Shown: in pieces, positions 27,349-36,473 of the stretch
Numbering within the stretch: the first letter of the stretch is position 1
How the letters are laid out: each line of letters opens with the position of its first letter
Source of the DNA: CAVQFB01 sp963711675
Lineage (GTDB): Bacteria; Acidobacteriota; Terriglobia; Terriglobales; Acidobacteriaceae
DNA: 64,000 nt
Direction of reading: 5' to 3'
Assembly (NCBI GenBank): GCA_963711675.1
Contig: CAVQFB010000018.1
Span: 1 to 64,000, forward strand
Position numbers and translations under genes: made by a program
Notes under the pieces: generated by a model
The model's database searches: none
The model's input: the letters and a program-made list of their open reading frames with translations, nothing else
What the model was told of the DNA's origin: nothing

Positions 27349-28623
27349 CTACTGGCCCGCGCGAAGCGGCGAGATCAGCAGGCGGCCTACGTTTTTTTTC
27401 TTGGAGTCGTTTTTATCGTGTTGGTAGACCAGGTCGAGAGCGCCGTCGGAGGCGGTGGACGCCTGGGCCAGCGCGGCGGCCAGCGCCATAAAGGAGTGGC
27501 TTACCTCCTGATTGTGGTGCAGTGCGACCGGGGTTCCGTTGTCGATGGCAGGCGCAATCAGCTGGTAGTTATTCGGAACCTTCCAGAGGACTTTGCAGCT
27601 CGTCGCCTTTTCCAGATCCTCGTCGCCGAAGCCGGGAATTTTCTTATAGCGGTTGAGCACGAGGCGAACGCGGTCGCGTCCCCCACCTTCCTCAAAGAAC
27701 GCGCGCAAGCGTCCGGCGCTCCACAACGAAACCACATCGGTTTGAGTGACCAGCAAAACTGCATTCGAGAGGTCGCAGAGCATGCGGGTCGTCTGGTCCA
27801 GGCGGCTGGAACAATCGATGATGACGTAGTTGTAGTGGCTGACCAGAATGTCGAAAAGGCGGGCCAATTCAGCGGCGGTCGGAGGCGCCGGGTACGGTTG
27901 CTGCGGGCCGGCGAGCAGGTGAAGGCCGCCCTTGTACTGCGTCATGAAGCCTTCGAGCAGCGATGCGTCCATGCGGTGCAGGTTCTGTAAAGCGTCGAAG
28001 AGGCCGAAGGTGGGCCGCAGGTTCAGGTGCAGGGCCACACAGCCGATGGAGGCGAAGTCGACCAGCACAACCTTTCCGTGGGTTTCCTGGAGAGCAATCG
28101 CAGTGTTGACGGACACCGTGGTCGCGCCTGCGCCACCCTTGGCATTCACGAAGGCGAAAACTTTTGCCTTGCCCGCTCCGCTGCGCGTCTTCTTGCTGCG
28201 GATAGAAGCCAGCCGGGTCAGGCATTCGAGCAGCGCGTCGCGCTCGACGTTGCGGTCCAGATATTCGCGGGCCCCGGCCCGCATGGCGGCCACAATCGTG
28301 GGCGGGTGATCCATCATGCCGGCGACGAAGATCGTGATCTCTGCCGTAGAAGCGTGAATCAGTTCAATGGCGGCAAGGGCATGCTGCGGATTCTGGGGAT
28401 CGATGTCGACGAGGACGACTTCCGCGCCCAGGTCCTGAATCTGGCGAACGGCGGGGTCGGAGGGCACCAGCGGAAAGCCTTGGTGGGTGTAGACGACCTG
28501 CCCCAGGTTGGTGCTGTCCACGCGGTTCTGGAGCGTATTCAGACGTTCACGGTCCTCGCTCAGAACGGCGACCGCTATGCCATGCATAGGCTTATTCTCA
28601 CTTTTATATCCGTTAGTTTGCAT
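27349..28623 (-). CDS. CpaE-like MinD/ParA-family ATPase with receiver-like N-terminus
   Basis: 424 residues. Residues about 14-130 form a degenerate response-regulator-like domain (AVLSEDRERLNTLQ, VVLVDIDPQN, GAREYLDRNVERDALLE). Residues 140-400 are a MinD/ParA-type ATPase with deviant Walker A KGGAGATT (152-159), which keeps the signature lysine but replaces the second glycine-lysine by Gly-Ala, then VVLVDFASIG, YVIIDCSSRLDQTTRML and VLNRYKKIPGFGDEDLE. This layout is that of CpaE/TadZ, which positions the Flp/Tad pilus machinery at the cell pole. No other tad gene is in the window, so it may serve another localisation task. A second in-frame ATG at 28587 is a possible start. The C-terminus is basic. 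Confidence 0.85.
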   Translation of the reverse strand: MQTNGYKSENKPMHGIAVAVLSEDRERLNTLQNRVDSTNLGQVVYTHQGFPLVPSDPAVRQIQDLGAEVVLVDIDPQNPQHALAAIELIHASTAEITIFVAGMMDHPPTIVAAMRAGAREYLDRNVERDALLECLTRLASIRSKKTRSGAGKAKVFAFVNAKGGAGATTVSVNTAIALQETHGKVVLVDFASIGCVALHLNLRPTFGLFDALQNLHRMDASLLEGFMTQYKGGLHLLAGPQQPYPAPPTAAELARLFDILVSHYNYVIIDCSSRLDQTTRMLCDLSNAVLLVTQTDVVSLWSAGRLRAFFEEGGGRDRVRLVLNRYKKIPGFGDEDLEKATSCKVLWKVPNNYQLIAPAIDNGTPVALHHNQEVSHSFMALAAALAQASTASDGALDLVYQHDKNDSKKKNVGRLLISPLRAGQ

Positions 28624-28900
28624 GGTAAGAGGCGAACGTACTCCCGACCAGATGACCTTCGTAACCAGTTATCAGCTGAAGAAGAGATTCGTATCCCTTG
28701 GGCGCATCAATCGGTGGGGGGAGCGAAGGATGCAAAGCGCGGGAGCTCCAAAACGGCGGAGAACTCTTCCACTTGCAATATCTTAAGCCATTTGATGCCA
28801 AATTGGAAAGGAGAGCCAGCGGAAAAACCGCGTCGGTGGCGGAAAGTCAGCAAATCCGGGCATTTGGGCGGGAGCGGGACAAAATTACATGTGCCCGGAG

Positions 28901-29311
28901 CTAGTGAGTCGGGAGGGTGGGCTGGCGACCGAGAGCGCGCTGGTCCGTTATCTTGGAAGAAGCTGCGGATAGCGAGGGGACGGCGTCCGGCAGGTACTCA
29001 TAGTGTTCCAAAAGCACGGCCACGCCGGTCTTGCCGCCCGAAGCTGGCGGGTTGGCGCGCAGAACCTTGCCCTGGCAGCGCACCCGCATATTTTCCGAGA
29101 GGGTGATTTCCGCGGGCATCATCAAGGTGATTTCCACCTTCGCACCGGCCTGAAGCGGACAATCGGTGTAGAAGAAAATGCCGCGGGCGCTCAGGTTTTG
29201 ACTGAATCCAAATTCTTCTTTGCAGCCGTCGGCGCTACGAACGGAAAGGGGAAGCTGATAGTCGAAACGCTGGGCGGCGCGACGTTCAACCTGAATCGGG
29301 CTGAGGGTCAT
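28901..29311 (-). CDS. PilZ-domain protein
   Basis: 136 residues from the ATG at 29311. A PilZ domain begins at once: VERRAAQRFDYQLPLSV contains the RxxxR-type arginines of the cyclic-di-GMP loop (ERRAAQR), and LSARGIFFYTDCPL contains the downstream (D/N)hSxxG motif as NLSARG. VEITLMMPAEIT and ANPPASGGKTGVAVLLEHYE complete the barrel. This is a likely cyclic-di-GMP effector. The open frame continues upstream to 29485 but those residues have no domain character. It is 277 bp downstream of the CpaE-like gene's start and on the same strand, so the two could act in one surface-motility circuit. Confidence 0.85.
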   Translation of the reverse strand: MTLSPIQVERRAAQRFDYQLPLSVRSADGCKEEFGFSQNLSARGIFFYTDCPLQAGAKVEITLMMPAEITLSENMRVRCQGKVLRANPPASGGKTGVAVLLEHYEYLPDAVPSLSAASSKITDQRALGRQPTLPTH

Positions 29312-29619
29312 GATGGCCTCACACGGTGACGGCTCTTCGATCAAACGCCCACTCGACTTGCGAAGGGCGCAACAACCATCGACTCCCGGGGGCTGGACAT
29401 CGTTCCTGGTTGAACCGCGTTTTGCGATGCGACCCTCTATACTGAGACTCAGCGCGAGGATCACGGACGCAAAAAGTAGAAGCACTCTATCCTAGGTCGT
29501 GGTTTCTGTGAAGTTACCAGTTGGTGAATAACGAGCATGCTATGGTCGAGTCTCGGAAACGATGAGAATTGGGTGAGAAGATGTTCTTGTAGGCCATTCC
29601 TTGTGATGGTCAGGACGAC
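29312..29619. other. Divergent promoter region between PilZ and MFS genes
   Basis: 308 bp without a convincing gene. It must contain the promoters of both neighbours. No distinctive palindrome or riboswitch-like structure was seen. Confidence 0.4.
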
Positions 29620-31032
29620 ATGAGCGCGGAAGTGGGCACCGGGTCAAAAGCGAATTCCGAAGCATCAAAAGAGAACGTGGCCGAAGCCGAGAGTTCAATT
29701 CGGAGAAATGGTGCTGGGGGCGCCGGTGCGGGCGGAGTGCTCGGCGAGTCGAAATGGCAAGCGGGACTGCGCGCTCTTCGGCATCGCAACTTCCAGCTCT
29801 TTTTCAGCGGACAGCTCATCTCGCTGATCGGCACCTGGATGCAGACGGTCGCCCAGTCCTGGCTGGTTTACAAGATTACGGGTTCATCACTACTCCTGGG
29901 GTCGGTGGGTTTCGCCAGCCAGATTCCAGTGTTCTTGGTGGCTCCACTTGGCGGGATCGTCGCCGACCGCTTCAACCGGCAGCGGGTGGTGGTCGCGACC
30001 CAGATTTCTGCGATGCTGCTGGCGTTCGTCCTCGCGGCACTTACTCTAAGCGGCAAAGTTCAAGTCTGGCACATCTTCGTGCTGGCGGCTCTGCTCGGCG
30101 TCGTGAACGCCTTCGATATTCCCGGCCGGCAATCATTTCTGGTGGACATGGTGGGCAAGGAAGACCTGATGAACGCCATCGCGCTCAACTCTTCCATGTT
30201 CAATGGCGCACGCATCATTGGACCGGCTGTGGCCGGCGTTCTGGTCGCGAAGATCGGCGAGGGCTGGTGCTTCTTCGTCAACGGAGTGAGCTACATTGCG
30301 GTGATCATCGGGCTGCTGCTGATGAGAGTCGTATGCAAGCCGAGGGTAACGACGTCGTCCCCGCTCGATGACATTCTGGAGGGCTTCCGGTTTGCGAAAA
30401 ATACGACGCCGATTCGGGCGCTGCTGATTTTGCTCGGCGTGGTGAGCTTGGTCGGGATGCCGTACACCGTGCTCATGCCGGTGTTCGCCGACCGCATTTT
30501 GCACGGCGGTGCCAGAGGGCTGGGAATCCTGATGGGCGCGACCGGAGTCGGGGCCCTGCTGGGCGCGTTGACGCTTGCGTTGCGATCTGGAGTTAAGGGC
30601 CTGGGGCGCCTGATCGCGTTTTGCTGCGCGGGGTTTGGCGTGAGTCTCTTCTTCTTTGCGTTCTCGCGAGTCTTCTGGCTGTCGATGCTCCTGCTGCTGC
30701 CGGTGGGATATTTCATGATGCTGCAGATGGCGTGCTCGAACACTCTGATTCAGACCATGGTGCCGGATTCGCTGCGCGGCCGCGTGATGGCGCTCTATTC
30801 CATGATGTTCATGGGCATGGCGCCGTTTGGCGCATTCTTCGGGGGAGCGCTGGCCGACAAACTGGGAGCGCCGGTGACGGTCGCGACGGGAGCGGTGGCG
30901 TCGATTATGGGAGCGGGGTGGTTCTGGACGCAGCTGCCGAATTTCCGCATCGAAGCCAGAAAGTTGATCATTGCGCAAGCGGTGGCTGGGGGCGAGCCGG
31001 CGCCGGAAATGGCGGCAACTGGGGAAGAGTAA
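29620..31032 (+). CDS. MFS efflux transporter (enterobactin-exporter-like, MFS_3 family)
   Basis: 470 residues. After a 45-residue Glu/Ala/Gly-rich cytoplasmic leader come twelve transmembrane helices, beginning RHRNFQLFFSGQLISLIGTW. Family marks are GTWMQTVAQSWLVYKITGS, the loop PLGGIVADRFNRQRVV (motif A equivalent G.hADR.nRr) and GRQSFLVDMVGKEDLMNAIA, a stretch nearly diagnostic of the EntS/MFS_3 group. The family exports siderophores and other small molecules in exchange for protons. No siderophore gene is nearby, so the cargo is unknown. ATG preceded by CAGGACGAC. Confidence 0.9.
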   Translation: MSAEVGTGSKANSEASKENVAEAESSIRRNGAGGAGAGGVLGESKWQAGLRALRHRNFQLFFSGQLISLIGTWMQTVAQSWLVYKITGSSLLLGSVGFASQIPVFLVAPLGGIVADRFNRQRVVVATQISAMLLAFVLAALTLSGKVQVWHIFVLAALLGVVNAFDIPGRQSFLVDMVGKEDLMNAIALNSSMFNGARIIGPAVAGVLVAKIGEGWCFFVNGVSYIAVIIGLLLMRVVCKPRVTTSSPLDDILEGFRFAKNTTPIRALLILLGVVSLVGMPYTVLMPVFADRILHGGARGLGILMGATGVGALLGALTLALRSGVKGLGRLIAFCCAGFGVSLFFFAFSRVFWLSMLLLLPVGYFMMLQMACSNTLIQTMVPDSLRGRVMALYSMMFMGMAPFGAFFGGALADKLGAPVTVATGAVASIMGAGWFWTQLPNFRIEARKLIIAQAVAGGEPAPEMAATGEE

Positions 31033-31235
31033 CCGCTGCGGCGGTATGCGGCGGTGTCAACCTGACTTCCACACGCAAGAATCGGATGGCGGCGACGCCG
31101 ACCGTGAACAATAATTCTGTGGAATGCTCCCATTGTGGAAGGAGGGGAATATCGAGCTCCCGAGCAAACGGCTGTGATCAGCATCCTGTTGCAATTGAGT
31201 AGACATAAGATAAAATAAATGCCCGCGGAAGGACT

Positions 31236-32183
31236 GTGCCGAACCCTCTTGCCCAATTCGAGAAGACTCTGCTGTCGCTGGAGAAGCAGAGGAAGTCAAG
31301 AATCTACGCGATTGTGCATACGGGCGATCCTCAGCATTTGTGCCAGCCAGATTTCTGGGCTGCTTTGAGGCGACGAGAGCAGTTCTCGAATATCGGGACG
31401 CTGGAGATTCTTATACATTCTCCGGGCGGTCACGCGCATGTTGCTTATCGTCTAGCAAAGTATTTCCGAGGCCACTGTAAGCGCCTGAACGTCATCATAC
31501 CGATGATGGCAAAAAGCGCGGCTACTTTGCTCTGCTTGAATGCGGACGCGATCTACATGGGTGAGTTTGCGGAGCTTGGTCCTCTGGACGCGCAACTCAG
31601 GGACGAACTAGACAAAGGTACTGAGTTTTTCTCGCCACTTGATGAGTTTAAATCGATGGAGTTCATGAAAGAGTATGCGACCGGAATCTTGGATTATTTC
31701 GGCCATGCTTTAGCGGAACGTGGGATGAGCCTGAAACAGGCCTTGCATGAGGCAATGGCGGGAGCAGTCGGAATAATGAATCCGTTGTACTCGCACATTG
31801 ATCCAAGCAAGGTCGGGTCCTACCGTCGTGCTCTGTCAGAGGGTGAGGAATACGCCACCCGCCTGTTGTCGTCTATCGGTCACCCTGCTGCCGAGGAATT
31901 GGCAGAACACCTGGTTTGGGATTACCCGGCCCACGATTTTGTGATCGACTACGAAGAAGCAGAGGCCATCGGCCTTCCTGTACAGCGATTGCCGATTGCC
32001 CAAGAAAAATCACTGATAAACTCTCTAATAGGATTAATGCACGATGGCATACCGTACTTGGGATTTGCACAATCTGTCAGCGCAAGAAAGTCAGCAACGA
32101 AGCCTCCTGCCAAGAAGGGCACTCGCAAAAAATTGCCAGTTCCCATCACGGCAGGGGCTAACAGCGGCGAAAAGCGAGCGTGA
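31236..32183 (+). CDS. SDH-type ClpP-fold serine protease (serine dehydrogenase proteinase family)
   Basis: 315 residues from a GTG start with a GGAAGGA ribosome-binding site. The core has the crotonase/ClpP-like fold: IYAIVHTGDPQHL, LEILIHSPGGHAHVAYRLAK, VIIPMMAKSAATLLCLNADA with the probable nucleophile Ser in AKSAAT, and FAELGPLDAQ. This is the pattern of the SppA-like, membrane-free SDH_sah family, whose founder was described as an archaeal serine dehydrogenase proteinase. The C-terminal Lys/Pro-rich tail is low complexity. There is no signal peptide, so it acts in the cytoplasm or at the inner membrane face. It stands alone between an MFS exporter and a kinase. Confidence 0.85.
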   Translation: MPNPLAQFEKTLLSLEKQRKSRIYAIVHTGDPQHLCQPDFWAALRRREQFSNIGTLEILIHSPGGHAHVAYRLAKYFRGHCKRLNVIIPMMAKSAATLLCLNADAIYMGEFAELGPLDAQLRDELDKGTEFFSPLDEFKSMEFMKEYATGILDYFGHALAERGMSLKQALHEAMAGAVGIMNPLYSHIDPSKVGSYRRALSEGEEYATRLLSSIGHPAAEELAEHLVWDYPAHDFVIDYEEAEAIGLPVQRLPIAQEKSLINSLIGLMHDGIPYLGFAQSVSARKSATKPPAKKGTRKKLPVPITAGANSGEKRA

Positions 32184-32384
32184 ACGCGAAAGATCTCTGA
32201 GACGTTTGCTCTCGCGCTTGCGTTCCTTGTCACCAGCAGAGCGTGCGCGATCTCTGCGTGAAAAAGCCACTGGTTGAGCTTGCTGGCACGTGTTCTGCGA
32301 AAACCGAACGACCCCGCTACCGAGGTACTCTCTCCGTTGACTTAACCTCCTCGAAACCCTAAGATTGCCCGACCTTTCTACGAC

Positions 32385-35048
32385 ATGATCGGGCAGACGA
32401 TCTCACATTACCGGGTGACGGAAAAGCTGGGCGGCGGCGGCATGGGCGTCGTCTTCAAGGCCCAGGACACCAAACTCGGCCGCTACGTCGCGCTGAAGTT
32501 TCTTCCCGAAGATTTCCTGCGAGACCCGCAAGCCATCGAGCGCTTCCAGAGGGAAGCCCGCACGGCATCTGCCCTGAACCATCCTCACATCTGCACGATT
32601 TACGAGATCGACACGCACGAGGGCACTCCCTTCATCGCCATGGAGCTTCTGGAGGGCGAGACCCTGAAGCACCGCATCGAGGGAAGACCGCTGAAGCTCG
32701 ATCAGTTGCTGGACATCGCGATCCAGATTGCCGACGCCCTGGATGCCGCGCACAGCAACGGGATCGTGCATCGCGACATCAAGCCGGCCAATATTTTCAT
32801 TACCAAGCGGGGACAGGCGAAGATTCTGGATTTCGGACTCGCCAAGCTGACCGTCCAGAAGCAAATGGCGGAGGAGGCCACGGCGGTTACGGGTTTTGGG
32901 GCGGGCGGCAGCGATATTCAGCTCACCAGCCCCGGAACCGCGATCGGCACGGTGGCGTACATGTCGCCTGAGCAGGCGCGCGGGGAAGCCCTGGACCACC
33001 GGACCGATCTCTTTTCCTTTGGCGTGGTGATGTATGAGATGGCGACGGGGAAGCAGCCGTTCGCGGGTAACACCTCTGCCGTCATCTTCGAGGCGATCCT
33101 GAATAAGGTACCGGCATCCCCGCTTCAGGTGAACCCCGCGTTGCCACCGCAGCTGGATGTGATTCTGAACAAGGCGCTGGAAAAGGACCTGGACCTGCGG
33201 TGCCAAAGTGCAGCTGAACTGCGTGCCGACCTGAAACGGTTGAAACGCGACACCGATTCGGCGCGGGTCAGCGGCGCGATTTCTTCGCCAAAGACTGTGG
33301 GCAGCTCGGGAAGTACGCCGGCAGCGCCGGTAGCCGCTGGTCCACCCAGGAAAAGAGCAGGGCTTGCCTTTCTTGCGGTCGGGCTGTTGGCTGGATTGGC
33401 AGCCGGTGTGTGGCTGGGCAAGCCGTTGTGGCAGAAGCCATCGCTGTCGCCGCGCTATCACGAGATCACGTTTCGACGCGGGGAAATCCGCTCGGCCCGA
33501 TTCGCCGGTGATGGGCAGACGATTCTCTACAGTGCCGCGTGGCAGGGCAATCCGGTAGAGGTTTTCAGCGCACGCCCGGAGGCCGCGGAGTCGCGCAATC
33601 TGGGTCTGGTGCACACGCAGCTGCTAGCCGTGTCGCAAACCGGGGAGATGGCGGTATCGCTGGGGAGCCACCGTATCGGCACGTGGGTGAATGTAGGGAC
33701 GCTGGCACGGGCGCCACTCTCAGGCGGAGCGCCGCGTGAGGTGCTCGAGAATGTGCAGTGGGCGGACTGGTCCCCGGATGGAAGCAACCTCGTGGTGGTG
33801 CGCGATGTGGGTGGTCGCAACCGGCTGGAGTACCCGGCGGGCAAGGTTCTGTATGAAACCGGGGGCTGGATCAGCCATCCGCGCATGTCTCCCAAAGGCG
33901 ACATGATTGCGTTTCTCGATCATCCGCTCGAGGGCGACGACAGCGGCTCAGTAGCGGTGGTGGATCTGGCCGGCAAGAAGACGAAGGTATCGGGAGACTG
34001 GTACAGCATTCAAGGACTAGCGTGGGCGCCGGGCGGAGATGAAATCTGGTTCACGGCGACCGAAACCGGGCTCGACCGCGATCTTTCTGCAGTCACCCTG
34101 ACCGGTCAGAAGCGCCTGGTGGCGCGCATGCCTGGGACATTGATGTTGTTCGATATAGCGAAAGACGGGCGATTGCTTCTTGGCCGCGCGAGCTGGCGGC
34201 GCGAGTTGATGGGTGCGGCAGCAGGAGGACCGGAAAAGGATTTCTCCTGGCTCGACTATACGTATCCTGCGGACCTCTCGGCGGATGGGCGCACCGTTTT
34301 GTTCGATGAGGAGGGAGTCGGAGGCGGCGTGCGATATGGCAAAGAGCAGGAACTGACTTACGCCGTCTACATCCGCGATATGGATGGCTCGCCGGCGGTT
34401 AGGCTGGGCGAGGGAAGTGCGGAGGCGCTCTCTCCCGACCGCAAATGGGTGATCGTACAGATGCCCGGCTCGCCCGCTCAGTTTCGCCTGCTGCCCACCA
34501 AGGCAGGTGAACCGCAGTCCTTGACGAACGATTCCATCCATCACAACGGGGCGCGCTGGTTTCCGGACGGCAAGCGTTTCGTGTTTTCGGGGAATGAGCC
34601 GGGACACGGAGTGCGGCTTTATGTGCAGGCAATGGGAAGCGCGGACGCGAAGGCCATTGCTCCTGAAGGCGTGAACGGCACAACCTTCGCGGTTTCGCCG
34701 GATGGACAATCCGTGGCTGGCATCGGGCCGGACGAGAAGGGATATCTCTATCCCGTCAGCGGGGGCGAGCCAAAAGCGATTCCAGGTCTTGCGACCGGGG
34801 AGTTGCCGATCAACTGGAGCCAGGATGGGAAGTCTCTGTACGTCTACCAGCCGGGCGAGATTCCGGCGAAGGTCAACCTGCTTGATGTGGCCACCGGGAA
34901 GCGAAAGCTGTGGAAACAGCTGGTGCCGGCCGATCCGGCAGGTGTCGCAACGGTTGGACCGATTGTCTTCACGCCCGACGGAAACACGTACGTCTACGGA
35001 TTTCACCGCACGCTCGCCGATTTGTACATGGTGGAAGGGCTGAAATAA
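32385..35048 (+). CDS. Membrane Ser/Thr protein kinase with TolB-like propeller sensor
   Basis: 887 residues. Residues 1-275 are a Hanks-type kinase: glycine loop LGGGGMGVVFKA, catalytic lysine VALKFLPEDF, catalytic loop HRDIKPANIF, DFGLAKL, and GTVAYMSPEQARGE in the activation segment. A transmembrane helix (LAFLAVGLLAGLAAGVWLG, about 328-350) leads to a 530-residue WD40/TolB-like propeller (DGQTILYSA, SPDGSNLVVV, FPDGKRFVFSG, SPDGQSVAGIG). The propeller would be periplasmic and sense ligands or protein partners. This PknB-TolB architecture is abundant in acidobacteria. No cognate phosphatase or substrate gene is adjacent. Confidence 0.92.
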   Translation: MIGQTISHYRVTEKLGGGGMGVVFKAQDTKLGRYVALKFLPEDFLRDPQAIERFQREARTASALNHPHICTIYEIDTHEGTPFIAMELLEGETLKHRIEGRPLKLDQLLDIAIQIADALDAAHSNGIVHRDIKPANIFITKRGQAKILDFGLAKLTVQKQMAEEATAVTGFGAGGSDIQLTSPGTAIGTVAYMSPEQARGEALDHRTDLFSFGVVMYEMATGKQPFAGNTSAVIFEAILNKVPASPLQVNPALPPQLDVILNKALEKDLDLRCQSAAELRADLKRLKRDTDSARVSGAISSPKTVGSSGSTPAAPVAAGPPRKRAGLAFLAVGLLAGLAAGVWLGKPLWQKPSLSPRYHEITFRRGEIRSARFAGDGQTILYSAAWQGNPVEVFSARPEAAESRNLGLVHTQLLAVSQTGEMAVSLGSHRIGTWVNVGTLARAPLSGGAPREVLENVQWADWSPDGSNLVVVRDVGGRNRLEYPAGKVLYETGGWISHPRMSPKGDMIAFLDHPLEGDDSGSVAVVDLAGKKTKVSGDWYSIQGLAWAPGGDEIWFTATETGLDRDLSAVTLTGQKRLVARMPGTLMLFDIAKDGRLLLGRASWRRELMGAAAGGPEKDFSWLDYTYPADLSADGRTVLFDEEGVGGGVRYGKEQELTYAVYIRDMDGSPAVRLGEGSAEALSPDRKWVIVQMPGSPAQFRLLPTKAGEPQSLTNDSIHHNGARWFPDGKRFVFSGNEPGHGVRLYVQAMGSADAKAIAPEGVNGTTFAVSPDGQSVAGIGPDEKGYLYPVSGGEPKAIPGLATGELPINWSQDGKSLYVYQPGEIPAKVNLLDVATGKRKLWKQLVPADPAGVATVGPIVFTPDGNTYVYGFHRTLADLYMVEGLK

Positions 35049-35068
35049 GGCTGCGTTGACGACTTAGG

Positions 35069-35149
35069 TTTGTATCAGGGCATGCCTTTAGGCATGCCGG
35101 TAAGCGATCGTTCATGAATGCGCCTTCAGGCGCTGACGCTCGCGATCGC
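35069..35149. repeat. Stem-loop repeats (inverted copy of the 25.2-kb element) plus nested hairpin
   Basis: TTTGTATCAG followed by GGCATGCC TTTA GGCATGCC (35079-35098) is the reverse complement of the element at 25188-25217. The boundary bases CTGATAC are identical and the stem bases differ but still pair. Directly after it, GCGATCG (35104-35110) and CGATCGC (35143-35149) enclose a smaller hairpin GCGCC TTCA GGCGC (35120-35133). Confidence 0.65.
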
Positions 35150-35166
35150 GACTTTCTCCACAAGCT

Positions 35167-35225
35167 TGTCATCCCGAGCGAGTGCGAAATTCGCGAAGCG
35201 AACTTCGTGCGAAGTCGAGGGACCT
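35167..35225. repeat. TGTCATCCCGAGCGAG-type intergenic repeat
   Basis: TGTCATCCCGAGCGAG (35167-35182) through AAGTCGAGGGACCTGC is a second short repeat family. Its first 16 bases recur inverted at 25111-25126. In between, TTCGCGAAGCGAA is a local palindrome. It lies in the convergent gap between the kinase and the hydrolase. Confidence 0.55.
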
Positions 35226-35337
35226 GCTTTTGGAGAGAGGGCCTGCGATAGCTTGTTGCCCTAGACTATGACTCCCCTTCTCCGCTCACTCTCCTTGTGC
35301 CCCTCCAGCCATCTCTGCTCCAACATTCCCGCTCACG

Positions 35338-35367
35338 TTGGGACCGCGGCGCCCTCGCCCGTCCGGC
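35338..35367. repeat. Intergenic repeat core, GCCCTCGCCCGTCC type (copy 3)
   Basis: TTGGGACCGCGGCGCCCTCG followed by CCCGTCC resembles the stem-loop repeat at 8821-8850 and the inverted core at 17535-17555. With the two elements before it, almost the whole 356-bp gap between 35049 and 35404 is made of repeat sequence. Confidence 0.45.
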
Positions 35368-35404
35368 CGAGCGTATCCCGGCACTGCGGAACCGCAATCA
35401 CAGC

Positions 35405-36473
35405 CTACCTCTTGCTCTCCGCCAGCAATTCCTCCAGATACTGTTTCCAAACTGCAGGCAGCGAGTGCGTGCCGTGGCCGCGTGTCTGGTCGGTAATCGG
35501 CAGCAGGACGAAGCGGCCTTTCTTTACCTTCTTGATCTCGCGTTCGGCGATGCCAAGTTCAGGCGGATTGATCTGGTCGTCTGCGGAATTGACGAACATG
35601 ACGGGAGCCTTGATCTGATCGAGCTTGGGCGAAGGGTCGTAAGTGCGCGAGGCGTCGAAGGCGTAGAGCAGGTCATTGGCGTCGTCGGGCGGAGACAGAC
35701 GATGCTTCATGTACTCGTCCAGGTAGGCGTCTGCCTTTTCGCGCGTGGGATAGTCCTTCTGCATTTGCAGCGGACTGCTGCTCATGATCAGAAAGATGTC
35801 CATGGCGGTGCGCAGGCCTACTAGCGGCGGCTGCTTGTACTCGCCATTCATCCAGGCGGGATCGGAGCGGATGGCATCCATGATCATGGTGCGCATCATG
35901 CGATTGCGGCCCGCAATCTGAACCGGCAGGCAGGCCAGGGGCATGGCGGCGTCCACGAAGTCGGGATACGTTTCCAGCCAGACCCACGAATGCATGCAGC
36001 CCATAGAAGTGCCCATCAGCAGGCGGAGGTGGTCGACCTTCAAGCCCTCGGTGAGAAGCTGATGCTGGGCCTTGACCATGTCGTCGTAATCGTAGTGCGG
36101 AAATTTGGCGTGGAGGCCGTCGCTGGGTTTTGTGGAACCGCCGTGGCCGATGGAGTCGGGAAGAATGATGAAGTAGCGGCTGGCGTCGAGAAGCTGGCCG
36201 GGGCCGAAGAGAACTCCGGCGAAGCGCGCGCTGGTGAACTGTTTGCCGGCGCCGGTGGTGCCGTGGAGCACCATGACGGCGTTGGTCACGTGGCCGTTGG
36301 CGTCAATGACGGCCTTGCCGTAGGTGGCGTAGTGAAGTTTGACTTCAGGTAGGGACTCACCCGAGTTGAAATGAAAGTTGTGAACCGTAAAGTCGCCTTC
36401 GCTGAGTTTGGGAAATTCTTGCGCGAAGGCGGTGACGGAGAGCGCGAGAAGTGCGGAGGGCTGTGAATTTCAT
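35405..36473 (-). pseudogene. Exported alpha/beta hydrolase (homoserine acetyltransferase-like), one frameshift in the signal peptide
   Basis: The hydrolase core has HGTTGAGKQF (oxyanion side), ILPDSIGHGGSTKPSDG, the nucleophile elbow GTSMGCMHSW, FVNSADDQINPPE with the acid Asp, and GHGTHSLPAVW with the catalytic His. It resembles MetX/homoserine O-acetyltransferase-like hydrolases, but the exported members act on unknown esters. Translating upstream gives ALLALSVTAFAQEFPKLSEG, a signal peptide end, while its first codons MKFTAL (ATG at 36473) are in another frame, so there is a one-base indel near 36456. A conceptual GTG start at 36289 gives 294 residues lacking the first strand. Probably a sequence error or a very recent mutation. 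Confidence 0.75.
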
